DNA of 64,000 nt. Origin: Hydnum rufescens UP504. Its lineage: Eukaryota; Basidiomycota; Agaricomycetes; Cantharellales; Hydnaceae. The DNA lies in contig MU128963.1 in NCBI GenBank assembly GCA_014904985.1, positions 28,438 to 92,437 of the forward strand. Reading direction: 5' to 3'. Shown here piece after piece: positions 1 through 11,285 of this stretch. The notes under the pieces are model-generated. The model was not told the DNA's origin and ran no database searches. It saw nothing but the letters and a program-made list of their open reading frames with translations. The position numbers and the translations under genes were made by a program. Position 1 is the stretch's first letter. The number at the start of each line of letters is the position of its first letter.

Positions 1-474
1 TGGGTATGTAGACTCAGACTGGGCCTCCGATCCCATAGACCACAAGTCCATCACTGGATACGTCTTCCTACTTTACGGCTCTGCTATCAGTTGGGCCTCG
101 AAGAAGCAACCCACTGTGGCACTCTCCAGCACCGAAGGAGAGTACATGGCAGCTGCACAAAGTACGCGCAAGGCTGTGTGGTTGCGTCAACTACTTGCTG
201 ACATAGGCTGCTGATATATCCACACCTACTGTCTTACAGATCGACAACCAATCGGCAATCGCTATTGCTCAAAACCCTACCTTCCATGCCAGATCCAAAC
301 ATATCGAAGTCCGTCACCACTTCGTCCAAGAGAAACTCGTGGATAACATAATCGATCTCACATACATCCTGACAGACAATCAGATTGCGGATGTCCTCAC
401 AAAGGGACTTCCCCTAGTCAAACTCGAGAAGTTTCGCGAGGCCATGGGGATCTCTGCCCCGCACCAGCTGAGTG
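1..474 (+). pseudogene. Ty1/Copia polyprotein fragment (RNase H, 3' end)
   Basis: The window opens inside a Copia RNase H domain. The reading begins GYVDSDWASDPIDHKSITGY and carries the family's [19 protein letters not shown] block, then the DNQSAI region and the C-terminal ADVLTKGLP motif. It is a second copy of the sequence at 5,494-5,970, but it keeps most of its CpG sites while the downstream copy has lost them. A frameshift near 190-215 and another near the end break the frame, so it is not functional. Only the 3' end is present; the rest lies upstream of the window. The LTR starts five bases after it, the usual Copia spacing. Confidence 0.85.
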
Positions 475-478
475 GGTG

Positions 479-678
479 TGTTGGAGGGCAGCCGGATATG
501 GTATAACGACCCAATGACTTCGTCGGTGTTGATCGCCCATTTCGTTGTCTTCAATAGTATAGTACCTTACCTGAACCCACTGTAGTTCCGTCGTTCTAGG
601 TACTTTATCCAAATCTGAGTTCTTTTATCAGAGACTGAGTTCCATCGTTCTAGTATATATACGAGTACTCCGCCAACA
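479..678 (+). repeat. Copia LTR (3' LTR of the first copy)
   Basis: It starts TGTTGGAGGGCAGCC and ends CCAACA, the TG...CA form of an LTR, directly after the RNase H fragment. The same start and end bound the copy at 5,978-6,243. Shared internal stretches include CTTCAATAGTATAGTACC. The two LTRs differ by internal indels, so they come from different insertions or are old. The foldback element begins at the next base. Confidence 0.75.
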
Positions 679-3600
679 TTAGTATGCAGTGTGTCTACTA
701 GTGGATAAATTAGAACAGGTTGACCATCACCAGGAGGTGTCTAATTGTGTGCCTAAGCAAGTCTAAGCATGTCTAGGGGTGTCTAAGCTTGTCTGGGCAT
801 GTCTAGGTGTCTAGGCAGGTCTAGGCAGGTAACTTGGGACTGAGTTTAGTACAAATATTATGTAATTATTCCTAAATGGTATCCAGTTACATAATACATG
901 TATCGTATCTTAAAAAAATGCCAAAATGCGGAAATTAAATGAAGTACATCCAAAGAATATTTAGGCATCCAGCCCAATGGGGGCCCAGGACCAGGGGGAG
1001 GTGCCTGGGATGGATGGATGGACCCCTGGGGACCCTGATAAAGTGAAGAAATCAGGCCCAGGGCCAATGGTTAATCCCTGAAACAATGAGGGCAGGAAGA
1101 ACAGCTCTGGAACCACCGGAAGTTGCCGGAATCTAAGTGCTGAGCGGATCAGTCTGAAATTTAACACATGACTAGAGACTATCTGGATGCAAACCATATT
1201 AAAATTTCAGCCAAATCCATGCATTAGTTATTGGGATATGAGGCAAACAAGTTTGGATATTGAAAATTGATGTTCTCCTCCCATAGAATAGCTGGGGACT
1301 TGAAAATTCACAGGGAGCATAAAATATAGTGTACTAATTATGTGCCAAAAAATTATCCCAATCCATCCAGGTTAAGGCAGTGAACTGGACAGGGGGTACC
1401 AGAACCACTGGAAATTTCTGAAAACGAACCACTGTGCAGATCACTCTGAAAATTGGCACATGATTAGAAACTGCTTAGGCGAAAATCATATCAAAATTTC
1501 AGCCATACCCATCCACTAGTTATGGAGTTATGGGCCAAACAAGTTTGAACATTGAAAATTAATTTACTCCCCCTACAGACAGGATATGAACTTGAAATTT
1601 TACATGGGTATGGCCATATGATGAACTACATATGTGCCAAAAATCAGCTTTTTTGTTTACTTTTAGGCATGCCACTCCCTTGGCAGGAAAATGGAACAAA
1701 ACCCTACCATGAATGGAGCCACTTCACCTCAGGCCTAACTAGGTGGAATAAGCTTTGATTAGTATGAACCTGACTATATCCAAAAATAGAATGAATTGGA
1801 TGTGTGGAAGTGCCTGAAATTGAGGGGGAGGGGGAGGAAGGTCAAAGAGTTATAAATGTAGACGGGTGGTGTGGGCTTCTGATTATCCCTTTTATGCATA
1901 TTCCAGGGTAACTAAGAGTTCTGCTATAGTGGATCCGAATTTAAGGGCCGGTCACGCCCCTCCCCCTCCCCGAAAGGAAGCAATCCCAAAGATTTCATCT
2001 ATGCAATGTCCTAATTCCTTGGGTCATAAAATTTATAATCCCTTTGCTCTCTGTGGGTTCCTATATTATTTTCAAGTTTTCATGATACCCCTCCATTGGG
2101 GCATTCGAGAAGTCCATTTCACTCATGTTTTGTAGGCACTGGTCACATTTGAGGCTAGGCCATTTCGCACTTCTAGCACCCTTTTGATTGGTAATGGCCA
2201 AGATCTCCCTCTGTTATCAGTGATCATCTGTTTGAAGTTGTTGCATTGTGTGGTGGTATTTGTGGATGTGTTCATACCTGAGATTAGCACACTTTATGAG
2301 ATTGGATCATTGAGTGAAGAGGGGAGGATTCTTGTCATGTGATTTTAAAAGTCTTAGATTGTGCTGAAATTTTGGGTTGGCCTCCATGTGACAGTGTGGT
2401 CGAAAAACATGGGGTGGATGGAGCTCTGGAAAGTTGCAATTGGAGGGGGTCATGTCGTGAAACTTGCAACTAATTATCGGAACTCTACCTGGAGTGATGA
2501 GTTCTGAGGTTGGGAGGTGGTTAAATGTATTTGGATGACAGGGTGGATTTTTACCTTGTGGCATGGAATGATCTGGATTGTTGTTTGAGGCCTGTGGGCC
2601 GTGCTTAAATGGAGTCAGTTAGGGGTGATATTCTGGTAATGTGTACTTGATTATGTGTGAGACTAAGTGGGTGATATATAGAGCACACAGTTACATTTGA
2701 TGTATTCCTTTTGGTTCTCCGTCCCTCCATAATTTCGGCATTCATCATTCATTATTTTTGGGGTATAGTCAGGTTGATACTAAGTCAAGGCTATTGCACT
2801 GTTTAGGCTGGGTGGTGCTAGGCATTCATGGTAGGGGTTTTGTTCCCATTTTTCCTGCCAAGGGAGTGGCATGCCTAAAAGTAAACAAAAAAGCTGATTT
2901 TTGGCACATATGTAGTTCATCATATGGCCATACCCATGTAAAATTTCAAGTTCATATCCTGTCTGTAGGGGGAGTAAATTAATTTTCAATGTTCAAACTT
3001 GTTTGGCCCATAACTCCATAACTAGTGGATGGGTATGGCTGAAATTCTGATATGATTTTCACCTAAGCAGCTTCTAATCATGTGCCAATTTTCAGAGCGA
3101 TCTGCACAGTGGTTCGTTTTCAGAAATTTCCAGTGGTTCTGGTACCCCCTGTCCAGTTCACTGCCTTAACCTGGATGGATTGGGATAATTTTTTGGCACA
3201 TAATTAGTACACTATATTTTTATGCTCCCTGTAAATTTTCAAGTCCCCAGCTATTCTATGGGAGGAGAACATCATTTTCAATATCCAAACTTGTTTGCCT
3301 CATATCCCAATAACTAATGCATGGATTTGGCTGAAATTTTATATGGTTTGCGGCCAGATGGTCTCTAGTCATGTGTTAAATTTCAGACTGATCCGCTCAG
3401 CACTTAGATTCTGGCAACTTCCAGTGGTTCCAGAGCTGTTCTTCCTGCCCTCATTGTTTCAGGGATTAACCATTGGCCCTGGGCCTGATTCTTTCACTTT
3501 ATCAGGGTCCCCAGGGGTCCATCCCATCCATACCAGGCACCTCCCCCTGGTCCTGGGCCCCCATTGGGCTGGATGCCTAAATATTCTTTGGATGTGCTTC

Positions 3601-3889
3601 ATTTAATTTCCGCATTTTGGCATTTTTTTAAGATACGATACATGTATTATGTAACTGGATACCATTTAGGAATAATTACATAATATTTGTACTAAACTCC
3701 AGTCCCAAGTTACCTGTCTAGACTGCCTAGACATGCTAGACATGCTTAGACATGCTAGAACCTAGACATGCCAGACAAGGCTTAGACACCCCTAGACATG
3801 CTTAGACTTGCTTAGGCACACAATTAGACACCTCCTGGTGGTGGTCAACCTGTTCTAATTTATCCACTAGTAGACACACTGCATACTAA
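679..3889. mobile_element. Non-coding foldback element with ~1.1 kb inverted arms
   Basis: The left arm (679 to about 1,785) is repeated as its reverse complement in the right arm (about 2,755 to 3,889), from TTAGTATGCAG at the left edge to CTGCATACTAA at the right edge. About 970 bp of unrelated sequence separates the arms. The arms contain degenerate internal repeats with phrases such as GGCTGAAATTTTGATATG and TTCAGACTGATCC. No transposase or credible ORF is present. The short ORFs in one arm recur on the opposite strand in the other, which is expected of an inverted repeat and is not evidence of coding. A related element lies at about 48,600-51,050. CpG is very scarce. No clear target duplication is visible. 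Confidence 0.75.
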
Positions 3890-4387
3890 GCCCTCATGGA
3901 CACACCAGGAAACTCTAATGAGATATAGCAAGCTCTAGACATGACTAGACACAGCTGATTTAGGCATGCTAAATCAACTGCAGGGTGTCCATCAAGTCAT
4001 TGTAAAACCCCTGGAGCAGCACCTGACTCTACACATCACTAGACATCACTGATTTAGGCATGTCTAAATCAACCCTGGATAGGCCTCTTCAATTCAAAGT
4101 CAATAATTAAGCTCTAGACATCATTAGACACAACTGATTTAGGCATGCCTAAATCAACCCCAGAATGCCTATCAAATAGTTAAAAGCCTGGGAGTGGTGG
4201 CTGTGGCAGGCACAGATAGGTGCACCTATTATAGGGACTTAGAAATTTTTCATCTTTTGAACACCTTTAGACACTGCCTAGACATGCCTATATAAAAACC
4301 ACCTCTTAGGTCAAAGGCCAATGCAACCAGAACCCACCTAAGAGGTACCTTTTTGAGGGTGCATTAGGTGGCAGACACCTGGATTCA
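3890..4387. repeat. CTAGACAT-rich ~110-bp repeats
   Basis: Degenerate tandem units carry TAGACACAACTGATTTAGGC, then CTAAATCAACCC and a TCAAAGTCAATAATTAAGCTCT segment. Related units flank the Copia fragment and MITE at 6,244-6,375 and 7,099-7,260. The stretch 4,126-4,400 is also homologous to 7,190-7,435 (shared AGATAGG, CACCTAAGAG and TTTTTGAGGGTG blocks). The Copia fragment and the MITE therefore appear to sit within or beside a pre-existing repeat. No gene is visible. Confidence 0.6.
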
Positions 4388-5970
4388 GTGGGTGATGTCA
4401 CCAACATTGTAACTCACCCAGATGAACTGACATCCTACAAGGATGCAATGCCACAACCAGAAGTGGACCTGTGGAAACAAGCCTGTGATAGAGAGATCTC
4501 TGCCCTAAAGGGTCTCAGAACATTTGACATAACCACAAGGCCAGCAGATTGCCAGGTTGTTGGTTCATGGTGGACCTTCAAGTTGAAACATGATCCTGAT
4601 GGCAAAATTGTGCTCTACAAAGCTCAGCTTGTAGCAAGGGCTACTCAGAAGTTCCTGGGGTCAATTTTGATGAAACCTTCACACTGGCCCTAAAGAAATC
4701 ATTGCTCTTGGCATTGCTTGCATATGCTGCACATCTTGATCTCAAAATAGACCAGATGGACATTAAATCAGCTTTCTTAAATGGGATCCTCAAAGGGGAA
4801 ATTTACATGGAGGCACCACCTGGCCTCTCAATCCTGGATGGAATGGTCTTTTGTCTAAAGAAAACTATCTACAGTCTTTGACAGGCACCATGTGAGTGGT
4901 ATGAGTGCATTATCAAGATTTTCCTGAAGCTCAACTACAAGTGGAGTGATGCAGATCACTGAGTCTTCATCAAGAATTGAGGTTGGATTATCAATATAGT
5001 TGCCATGTATGTTGATGACCTACTCCTATTTTCAAACAACAAAAAGGATGTAGAGAAGACAAAAGCAGAGCTTGGCTGTGAGTATGAAATGAAGGACCTT
5101 GGAACTGCCCACTGGTTCCTTGGAATGGAAATCACTCACAATTGAAATGCTTGGTCCCTCCCCATCTCTCAACATCAATACATATCTACAATCCTTGCTC
5201 ACTTTGGCATGGAGAATGCCAAGCCAGTCAGTTCTCCACTGGCAGCTGGGCTTAAACTTGAGAAACAACTGTTGGCAACTGTTGACATCTCTCAGTACCA
5301 GTCAATGCTCAGTTCTGCTATGTATGCATTGGTCAGAACTCATCTGGATATCACCTTTGCACTCTGCACACTAAGTCAACATTCATTGACTCCTGGATCC
5401 TCGCACCTTCTGGCTCTTAAACAAGTTTACCACTACCTGCTGGCCACAAAGAACAACCAGCTGATATTTAGCAGAAGTACAAAGGAAAAGGAAATTATTG
5501 GGTATGTAGACTCAGACTGGACCTCTGATCCTATAGACTGAAAATCCATCACTGGATATGTCTTCCTACTTTACAGCTCTGCTATCAGTTGGGCCTCAAA
5601 GAAGCAGCCCACAGTGGCTCTCTCCAGCACCAAGGGAGAGTATATGGCAGCTGTGCAAAGTACTCATGAGGCTGTGTGACTGCATCAACTACTCACTGAC
5701 ATAGGTTACAATATATTGACCCCTACTGTCTTACAGATTGACAACCAATCAGCAATCACTATCACCCAAAACCCTACCTTCCATGTCAGATCCAAACATA
5801 TTGAAGTCTGTCACCACTTCATCCAAGAGAAACTTGCAGATAACATAATCAACCTTGCATATGTCCCAACAGATGATCAGATTGCAGATGTCCACACAAA
5901 GGGACTTCCCCTAGTCAAACTCAAGAAGTTTTGTGCAGCCATGGGAATCTCTGCCACCACATCCAGCTGA
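4388..5970 (+). pseudogene. Ty1/Copia RT-RNase H remnant, 5' truncated
   Basis: The first part carries the Copia RT entry region (WTFKLKHDPDG, then a KAQLVARATQKF form of the usual KARLVARG-Q block). The RT active site YVDDLLLF lies near 5,008-5,031, and the RNase H region ([39 protein letters not shown]) follows to 5,970. Gag, protease and integrase are missing. Several in-frame TGA codons interrupt it, for example in SL*QAP, DH*VF and PID*KSI, where the family has Arg or a CpG-encoded residue. There are also frameshifts near 4,660 and 5,140. All CpG-containing sites of the 1-470 copy read TG or CA here. Dead element. Confidence 0.85.
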
Positions 5971-5977
5971 GTGGGTG

Positions 5978-6243
5978 TGTTGGAGGGCAGCCAGCTATGG
6001 CATAACAACCTGATGACTTCATCAGTGTTGATCCCCCATTGTTTTATTGTTTCTGCCTACTCTTTTTGATACCTGGCATTACTGATTACTTATATATCAG
6101 TACATGATCATTCTGTGCTCCCTCAGTTCTTTTGCCAGAGACTGAGGTTAGCCCTTTTTTCTATTCTCTCTTCAATAGTATAGTACCTCATCTGGACCCA
6201 TTGTAGTCCTGTCATTCTTGTATATACAAGTACTCCACCAACA
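5978..6243 (+). repeat. Copia 3' LTR
   Basis: It begins TGTTGGAGGGCAGCC and ends CCACCAACA, seven bases after the RNase H stop codon, and is followed by TTAGA. It is homologous to 479-678 but 66 bp longer. No 5' LTR partner lies before 4,388, so the insertion is 5' truncated or rearranged. Confidence 0.75.
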
Positions 6244-6375
6244 TTAGACACCCCCTAGTCATGCCACCTGCTTCAAAGTCAATAATTATGCTCTGGACAC
6301 AACTAATTTAGACATGGCTAAATCAACCCTTGATTCAAAGTCAATAATTAAATTCTAGGCATCACTAGACACAAC

Positions 6376-7098
6376 TATGGTTGCCAAAGTCAGGTTCAGG
6401 TCAGGTTTTGCCCCATTTGGGCAAAACCTGAACTTAACCAAAACCTGAATCTTCTCAATTGGCAAAACCTGAACCTAACCTGAAGAAAACCTATCTTAGG
6501 TTAGGTTCAGGTTAGGTTCAGGTTTAACCAAGGTTCAAACCTGAAATCATGAGCCCCTTCAGACAGGAGAAATATCTGAGCTCAACTCTGATTTTAACCA
6601 TAATCCAGAATGAGTCATCAATTCTGGCAACTTCCAGAACTATGTAAGCAGGTTCCTTGGTGGAGAAATATGTTACTTTGAAGTGAAGTTATACATAAAA
6701 CCTCATGAACAGTTTATATTGACTATACATAGTCTATGTATAGTCAATATAAACTTTGTATGAGGTTTTATGTTTAACTTCACTTCAAAGTAACCTATTT
6801 CTCCACCAAAAAACCTGCTTACATAATTCTGGAACTTGCCAGAATAATGACTCATTCTGGATTATGGTTAAAATCAGTGTTGAGCTCAGATATTTCTCAT
6901 GTCTGAAGGGGCTCATGATTTCAGGTTTGAACCTGGGTTAAACCTGAACCTAACCTGAACCTGAAAACATGGGGGCCCAAAACCTGAACCTGACCTGAGG
7001 AAAATTACATGAAACCTGACCCAATGGAACCTGACTTGGGTCAGGTTCAGGTTCAAACTCAGGTTTTCCAGGTTTGTAACCTAACTTCAGCAACCATA
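6376..7098. mobile_element. MITE, TATGGTTGC family, copy 1 (723 bp, 8-bp TSD)
   Basis: The ends are TATGGTTGCC and GCAACCATA. They are flanked by perfect 8-bp direct repeats GACACAAC at 6,368-6,375 and 7,099-7,106, and removing the element restores the local CTAGACAC repeat. The interior is a long inverted repeat centred near 6,732, with GACTATACATAG facing CTATGTATAGTC. The outer parts are built from AACCTGAACCTGACC-like strings. No ORF. The TSD length fits hAT-like or other 8-bp-duplicating transposases (inference). A second copy lies at 36,816-37,476. Confidence 0.85.
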
Positions 7099-7106
7099 GA
7101 CACAAC

Positions 7107-7435
7107 TGATTTAGGCATGTCTAAATCAACCCTTGATAGGCCTCTTTGATTCAAAGTCAATAATTAAGCTCTAGGCACCACTAGACAGAACTGATTTAGA
7201 CATGCCTAAATCAACCCCAGAATGTCCATCAAGAGTTAAAAAGCCCAGGAGCAGCACCTGCAGTGGGCACAGATAGGCACCCTTATTAAAGGGGACTTGA
7301 AAATTTTTCATCTTCCACACACCTTTAGACACACACTAGACATGTTATATGAAAACCACCCTTAGGTCATTTGCCAATGCAATCTAAAACCACCTAAGAG
7401 ATACCTTTTTGAGGGTGTGTTAGGTGAATGGTAAG
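7107..7435. repeat. Right-hand portion of the CTAGACAT repeat
   Basis: It resumes with TGATTTAGGCATGTC after the MITE and continues into sequence homologous to 4,126-4,400 (AGATACC, TTTTTGAGGGTGTGTTAGGT). Low CpG. No gene. Confidence 0.55.
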
Positions 7436-8660
7436 CAAAGAGGAGTGGTCATGTGATGAGGTTACAAGCATGACTCATAACAGAAAACTGGAACAAAACT
7501 GGGCCTCACCCAGTTCTGCAAAGTACAGCCACTTCTGGGAGACTGTCATCAAATCCATCATATCACTGCAAAACCAAAACTGGCACTTGTGTCACACTTT
7601 TGGATTCAGGTTTGCTCTAGTTTTCTCTACTGTGAATATCCCTAGTGAACAGAACCCCAGTGGGGGAGCAGTGTGCAAGAACCACACACCCACTGTGGGA
7701 GCTGATATCTCCCTTATGGTCTAACAGCCAAGGTCATGATATCCTAGTTTAACAATTATAGGAGTCTTATAACAATGTTGTAGCAGTTATGGGGCACCTG
7801 GTGGCTACCACAGACCTGGCAACCATCACTACTATGACATGATATTCCCCATCATGGGTGGTACAACAGCCAACAGTACAATATTCCAGTTTAAGGCTTT
7901 TAAGGCTCTTGTAACAGTGTGGCAGCAGTTATAGCCTAACTATAGGCCATCTAGTCCTTGCCACAGACCTGGCCAATATCACTGCTAAGTTGTGCCAAAT
8001 TGACTTACAAGGGATTAGTATTGCATCTTACATCAGCCATGGCATCTCATGGTAGAGTATACTTTTGAGGGAAAGTCTCATATCACATTATGCATTATAA
8101 GGCCGGGCCGAGTTTTCAGACAGAGTAAGGAGCAGCTTATTCTCTGAGTCCCAGCTGCCCAGCACCCATCTCTGGAGCACCATCACTGTCACATCATGGG
8201 AACTCTCAACAATACCCAGATTGACTTTCAGCACCTTAAATGTGGCACAGAGTAGGCCCAATGTCAAGTGCTTAGTGAAGTAGATTCAGGGATTTGTAAC
8301 ATGTAAATACTGTTTTCAGTGGATGATTCCTATCTTGTTTGTTTCACTGCTCATTATACTTTCCGGTAGGAAGCATGGGGCTGGCATTCATGTCCAAGCA
8401 AACAGATCACCTATGTCAAGTGACTGCAGCACCAGCTTTTGGGTTACTCTGCATAAGGGAATTTCATCCTGGGCTTCCTTCTAGGGAAGGGCTTTCAGAA
8501 TTGCTGGGGACCAACAGATGTCCCAGTGATACACATAGCACCAATCCAGATGTGCACCACTTCCTGTCATGCTTGGTGACCAGGACCTAGTCGTCATCCC
8601 CATCACTGTGGCCATGTCCATTGCACTGGTTGATACCATGGTGCAAATAGGTACCCCAAG
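7436..8660. repeat. CpG-poor non-coding sequence with a two-unit ~160-bp repeat
   Basis: Two imperfect tandem units run from about 7,720 to 8,000. Each has AACAGCCAA, TCCAGTTTAA or TCCTAGTTTAA, AACAGTGTGGCAGCAGTTAT or its variant, and CCACAGACCTGGC. Apart from this I see no gene or terminus. CpG content rises sharply near 8,680, which marks the edge of the transposon-rich block. Confidence 0.35.
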
Positions 8661-9146
8661 TTGAACAGTGTCCAAGCCTCGCCCGAACACCAGCCCTTGG
8701 ACCGGCCGAGGGGGTTCGCGGAACCACACGCCACCCCTCCAGGCAGGTCAGGTAATTTCCGTAGAGTGGAGGATTGTTCACTGCCCCGACGGGAGATCCA
8801 GGCCTCGGCTGAGCTCTAGACGTCTGGCATCGCAGGTTGCGTCGTCCTCGACCCTGAACAAGGGAACCCGTGTAAATTCTCACATATGGAGGGCGAAAAC
8901 TGAGCATTTAGAGCGTTGGATTACATTTTGGGGCGGGGGTCAAAGTCGCCCGAGTCCCTAGTTGTTCATAACAGGTATTCTCAAGTTCTACGCACCGCCT
9001 GATAGACGAGACCTTTGTCTTGAACTACAATACATCACATTTGCAAGTACAGCTGTCACAGTCTAGGGTGAAGTGAGGTGATGGACACCGATTGCCAGAG
9101 AAGGAAGTGGCAGCTCCGTCGGTATGGCCTGAGGAGGGCAAAGCGC

Positions 9147-10444
9147 TCAATACGCATACAGATTCAGACCATTGAGGGAGGGTTCCTTTAGGCTGCCGTG
9201 GTTGTAGGACAGAAGAGCGATCTTCACCGAGCACAAGTATAAGGACGCATGGTTAATATGAGGGGGAAAAAAGGAAGCTAGGACGTACTCCTCCGGCCTC
9301 GAAATTGAAATGGGTACCTTTATAATAGAATTCGGAGGGTAAAGTCATGAAAGGGACTTGCATGGGAGACACCAAAGAGAAGAATAGGGACGTACCAAGT
9401 GCGGGGGTGAATTCCATCCATCGGGAGATTAACACGCGAGAGAAATGCCCTATAAATATCAAACAGCAGCCAAGGTACAGAGAAAGGAGAATCAAAACAA
9501 ATCAACCTATCCCCCAATCGTTGGTGATTGGAGGGTACTCACCATGCGAGAAAATAAGGGTATCCCGTTTTCCGAGTCCTTCCTCGACATATCTCCTGTG
9601 CACCTCGCGGATACGCGCAATAACGGAATCCACACGGGCCGTCATCTCTTCCACGCTTTCTCCTCCAGGGCACCTAATAAAATAAAAAGGGTCCCCCCCA
9701 AAGTGAGCAAGCCCAGTTGCATCGCGAAATAGATAACACATGTCAAGACACGAAGATCACGCGCACGTACCCATCAGTCCAAATATTCCACGTTGGATTC
9801 TTCTCCTTGATCTCATGCGGCTTCAGGCCCTCATAATCGCCGTAATCCCATTCGCGAACCTCTTCGGTAATCAGCGTGACGCCCTCGGATCGTCAGCGCA
9901 CTCTAGTTCGGAAATGTGGTTGCCGAAGAGAAGCTCAAAGGTCTTGCGGGCTCGTTGACGGGGTGAGATGACGATTTTTGCGAGGGTGCGCGGGTCGATG
10001 AGTTCTGACGCGCGTTTTTTCGGGGGTGATTTATCAGGGTCAGGGAAGCGAGGGGATATAGTGACAGGACATACTGTCGTGACCCACGACTTGATCTGAT
10101 TTACTGCTGACAGTATTGATACCATTTGGGGTCAATGGGATATCCGATCTTCCAGTCTGGAGGAGTGAAATGCAAAAATGAACAAGCGTGAGAATTTCGC
10201 AAAGGACCCAAAGACGCCCCAGTCCTTACGTGTCTTCCTGCAGATCCAGAGGTCCGGAACAATACGTCCAATGATTAGAATATTATTTTCAAAGTGATGA
10301 GGGTGTTGGAATCGTACCGTTCAAACTCCATTCAGTTTCACCTTCATGGGATCAACAAGCAAACACGGATCAGAGGCAAGATCTCCTGGGTCCTACAGTT
10401 TACGCCCCTACGATACCGTGCCTTATCACGAAAAGACGAGGCAT
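9147..10444 (-). CDS. SHB17: Shb17-like sedoheptulose-1,7-bisphosphatase (histidine phosphatase family)
   Basis: This is a multi-exon minus-strand gene. The protein starts MPRLFVIRHG, with the catalytic RHG of the histidine phosphatase superfamily. After short introns it continues ETEWSLNG, RHTGRSDIPLTPNG, KIVISPRQRARKT, EEVREWDYGDYEGL (the DYGxYEG motif), NPTWNIW-DG, CPGGESVEEM, LIFSHG-HFSRVLISRW and GTHFNFEAGG. It ends SYNHGSLKEPSLNGLNLYAY with a stop at 9,147-9,149. Yeast Shb17 dephosphorylates sedoheptulose 1,7-bisphosphate in riboneogenesis in the cytosol; that role is inferred from the family. Introns have GTAAGG or GTACGT donors and AG acceptors. One base appears missing near 9,893 (CCGAGG where the frame needs CCGGAGG), which shifts the frame before VTLITEEV; a sequencing deletion is likelier than a mutation. 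Another phosphoglycerate-mutase-like phosphatase remains possible. Confidence 0.75.
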
Positions 10445-11285
10445 CGGGCGGGTGGATGGCTTGGCATAGTTTCTTGGATGGGACGAGCAGCGATTTGATT
10501 CCGAGGTGAAACTCGGTGTCATAGGACTGTCATAGTCGTATAGGGCAACATTTCTTATTTTTCTTACACAGTTACATCGCCACATCGCCTTGAAGTGTTG
10601 ACACCTGTACTACTGTAAATATAAACCCACGGTCCAGTAGGTCCTTGGACCCAACGCAACTCGAGGACACGGGCAAGAACGGGGCCGGCACACAACGTGC
10701 CCCTTCCACGCTTTCTCGGTATATTGACACTTATTTGCTGTGACGGATATCATATATAGTAATTTTTACCTCACGATGAAGACCGTACCCTCGGCCTAGA
10801 AGCGTCCGTAATCTCATTCATGTTCAAACCTTGCCTTGGTCCCGTTTGGATACATTGCCGTCGGTGACAGTAGGCGGGTCGAAATTCAAGTGCGTCGATT
10901 GATGGATTATGCACGCGCTCATTGTAGAAGAATTCTCACGAGGCATGAATGACGACGTCTGATTTACAGTACCTGTCGATGACATCCATTTCGTTGAACG
11001 ATTCGATCTTCGAGTCTAAACGCTCAGATGTGTAGAACTGCCATCGGGATGATTTTCGCGGAGAACGCCCAATATAGTGTACATCCTAGGGATTCAGTTG
11101 GTATCTCTTGAAATTGTCGCTGTACAGTGTCCTGAACCCTTGTGGGAAGATAGACACGTAACTGTCCGCAGTGTTCTCTGGAACAGATCTAGGAGACAAG
11201 AGTAGCGCGTGAATAAGGGTATCAATATTCATGGGTAAACAGGGATAGATTATACGGATGAGAAAACGAAATATCACGCGAGACA
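10445..11285. other. Intergenic region between SHB17-like and J-protein genes
   Basis: Normal CpG content, no protein-like reading frame and no repeat that recurs in the window. It should hold the promoter of the SHB17-like gene and the 3' end region of the J-protein gene, both on the minus strand. I see no specific regulatory motif that I would defend. Confidence 0.4.

Noticed and set aside
1552..2989. 68- and 69-codon ORFs with the same protein in both arms of the foldback
   Set aside because: The same sequence on opposite strands is the inverted repeat itself; the frames start at arbitrary points and are not kept in the related element at 48.6-51 kb.
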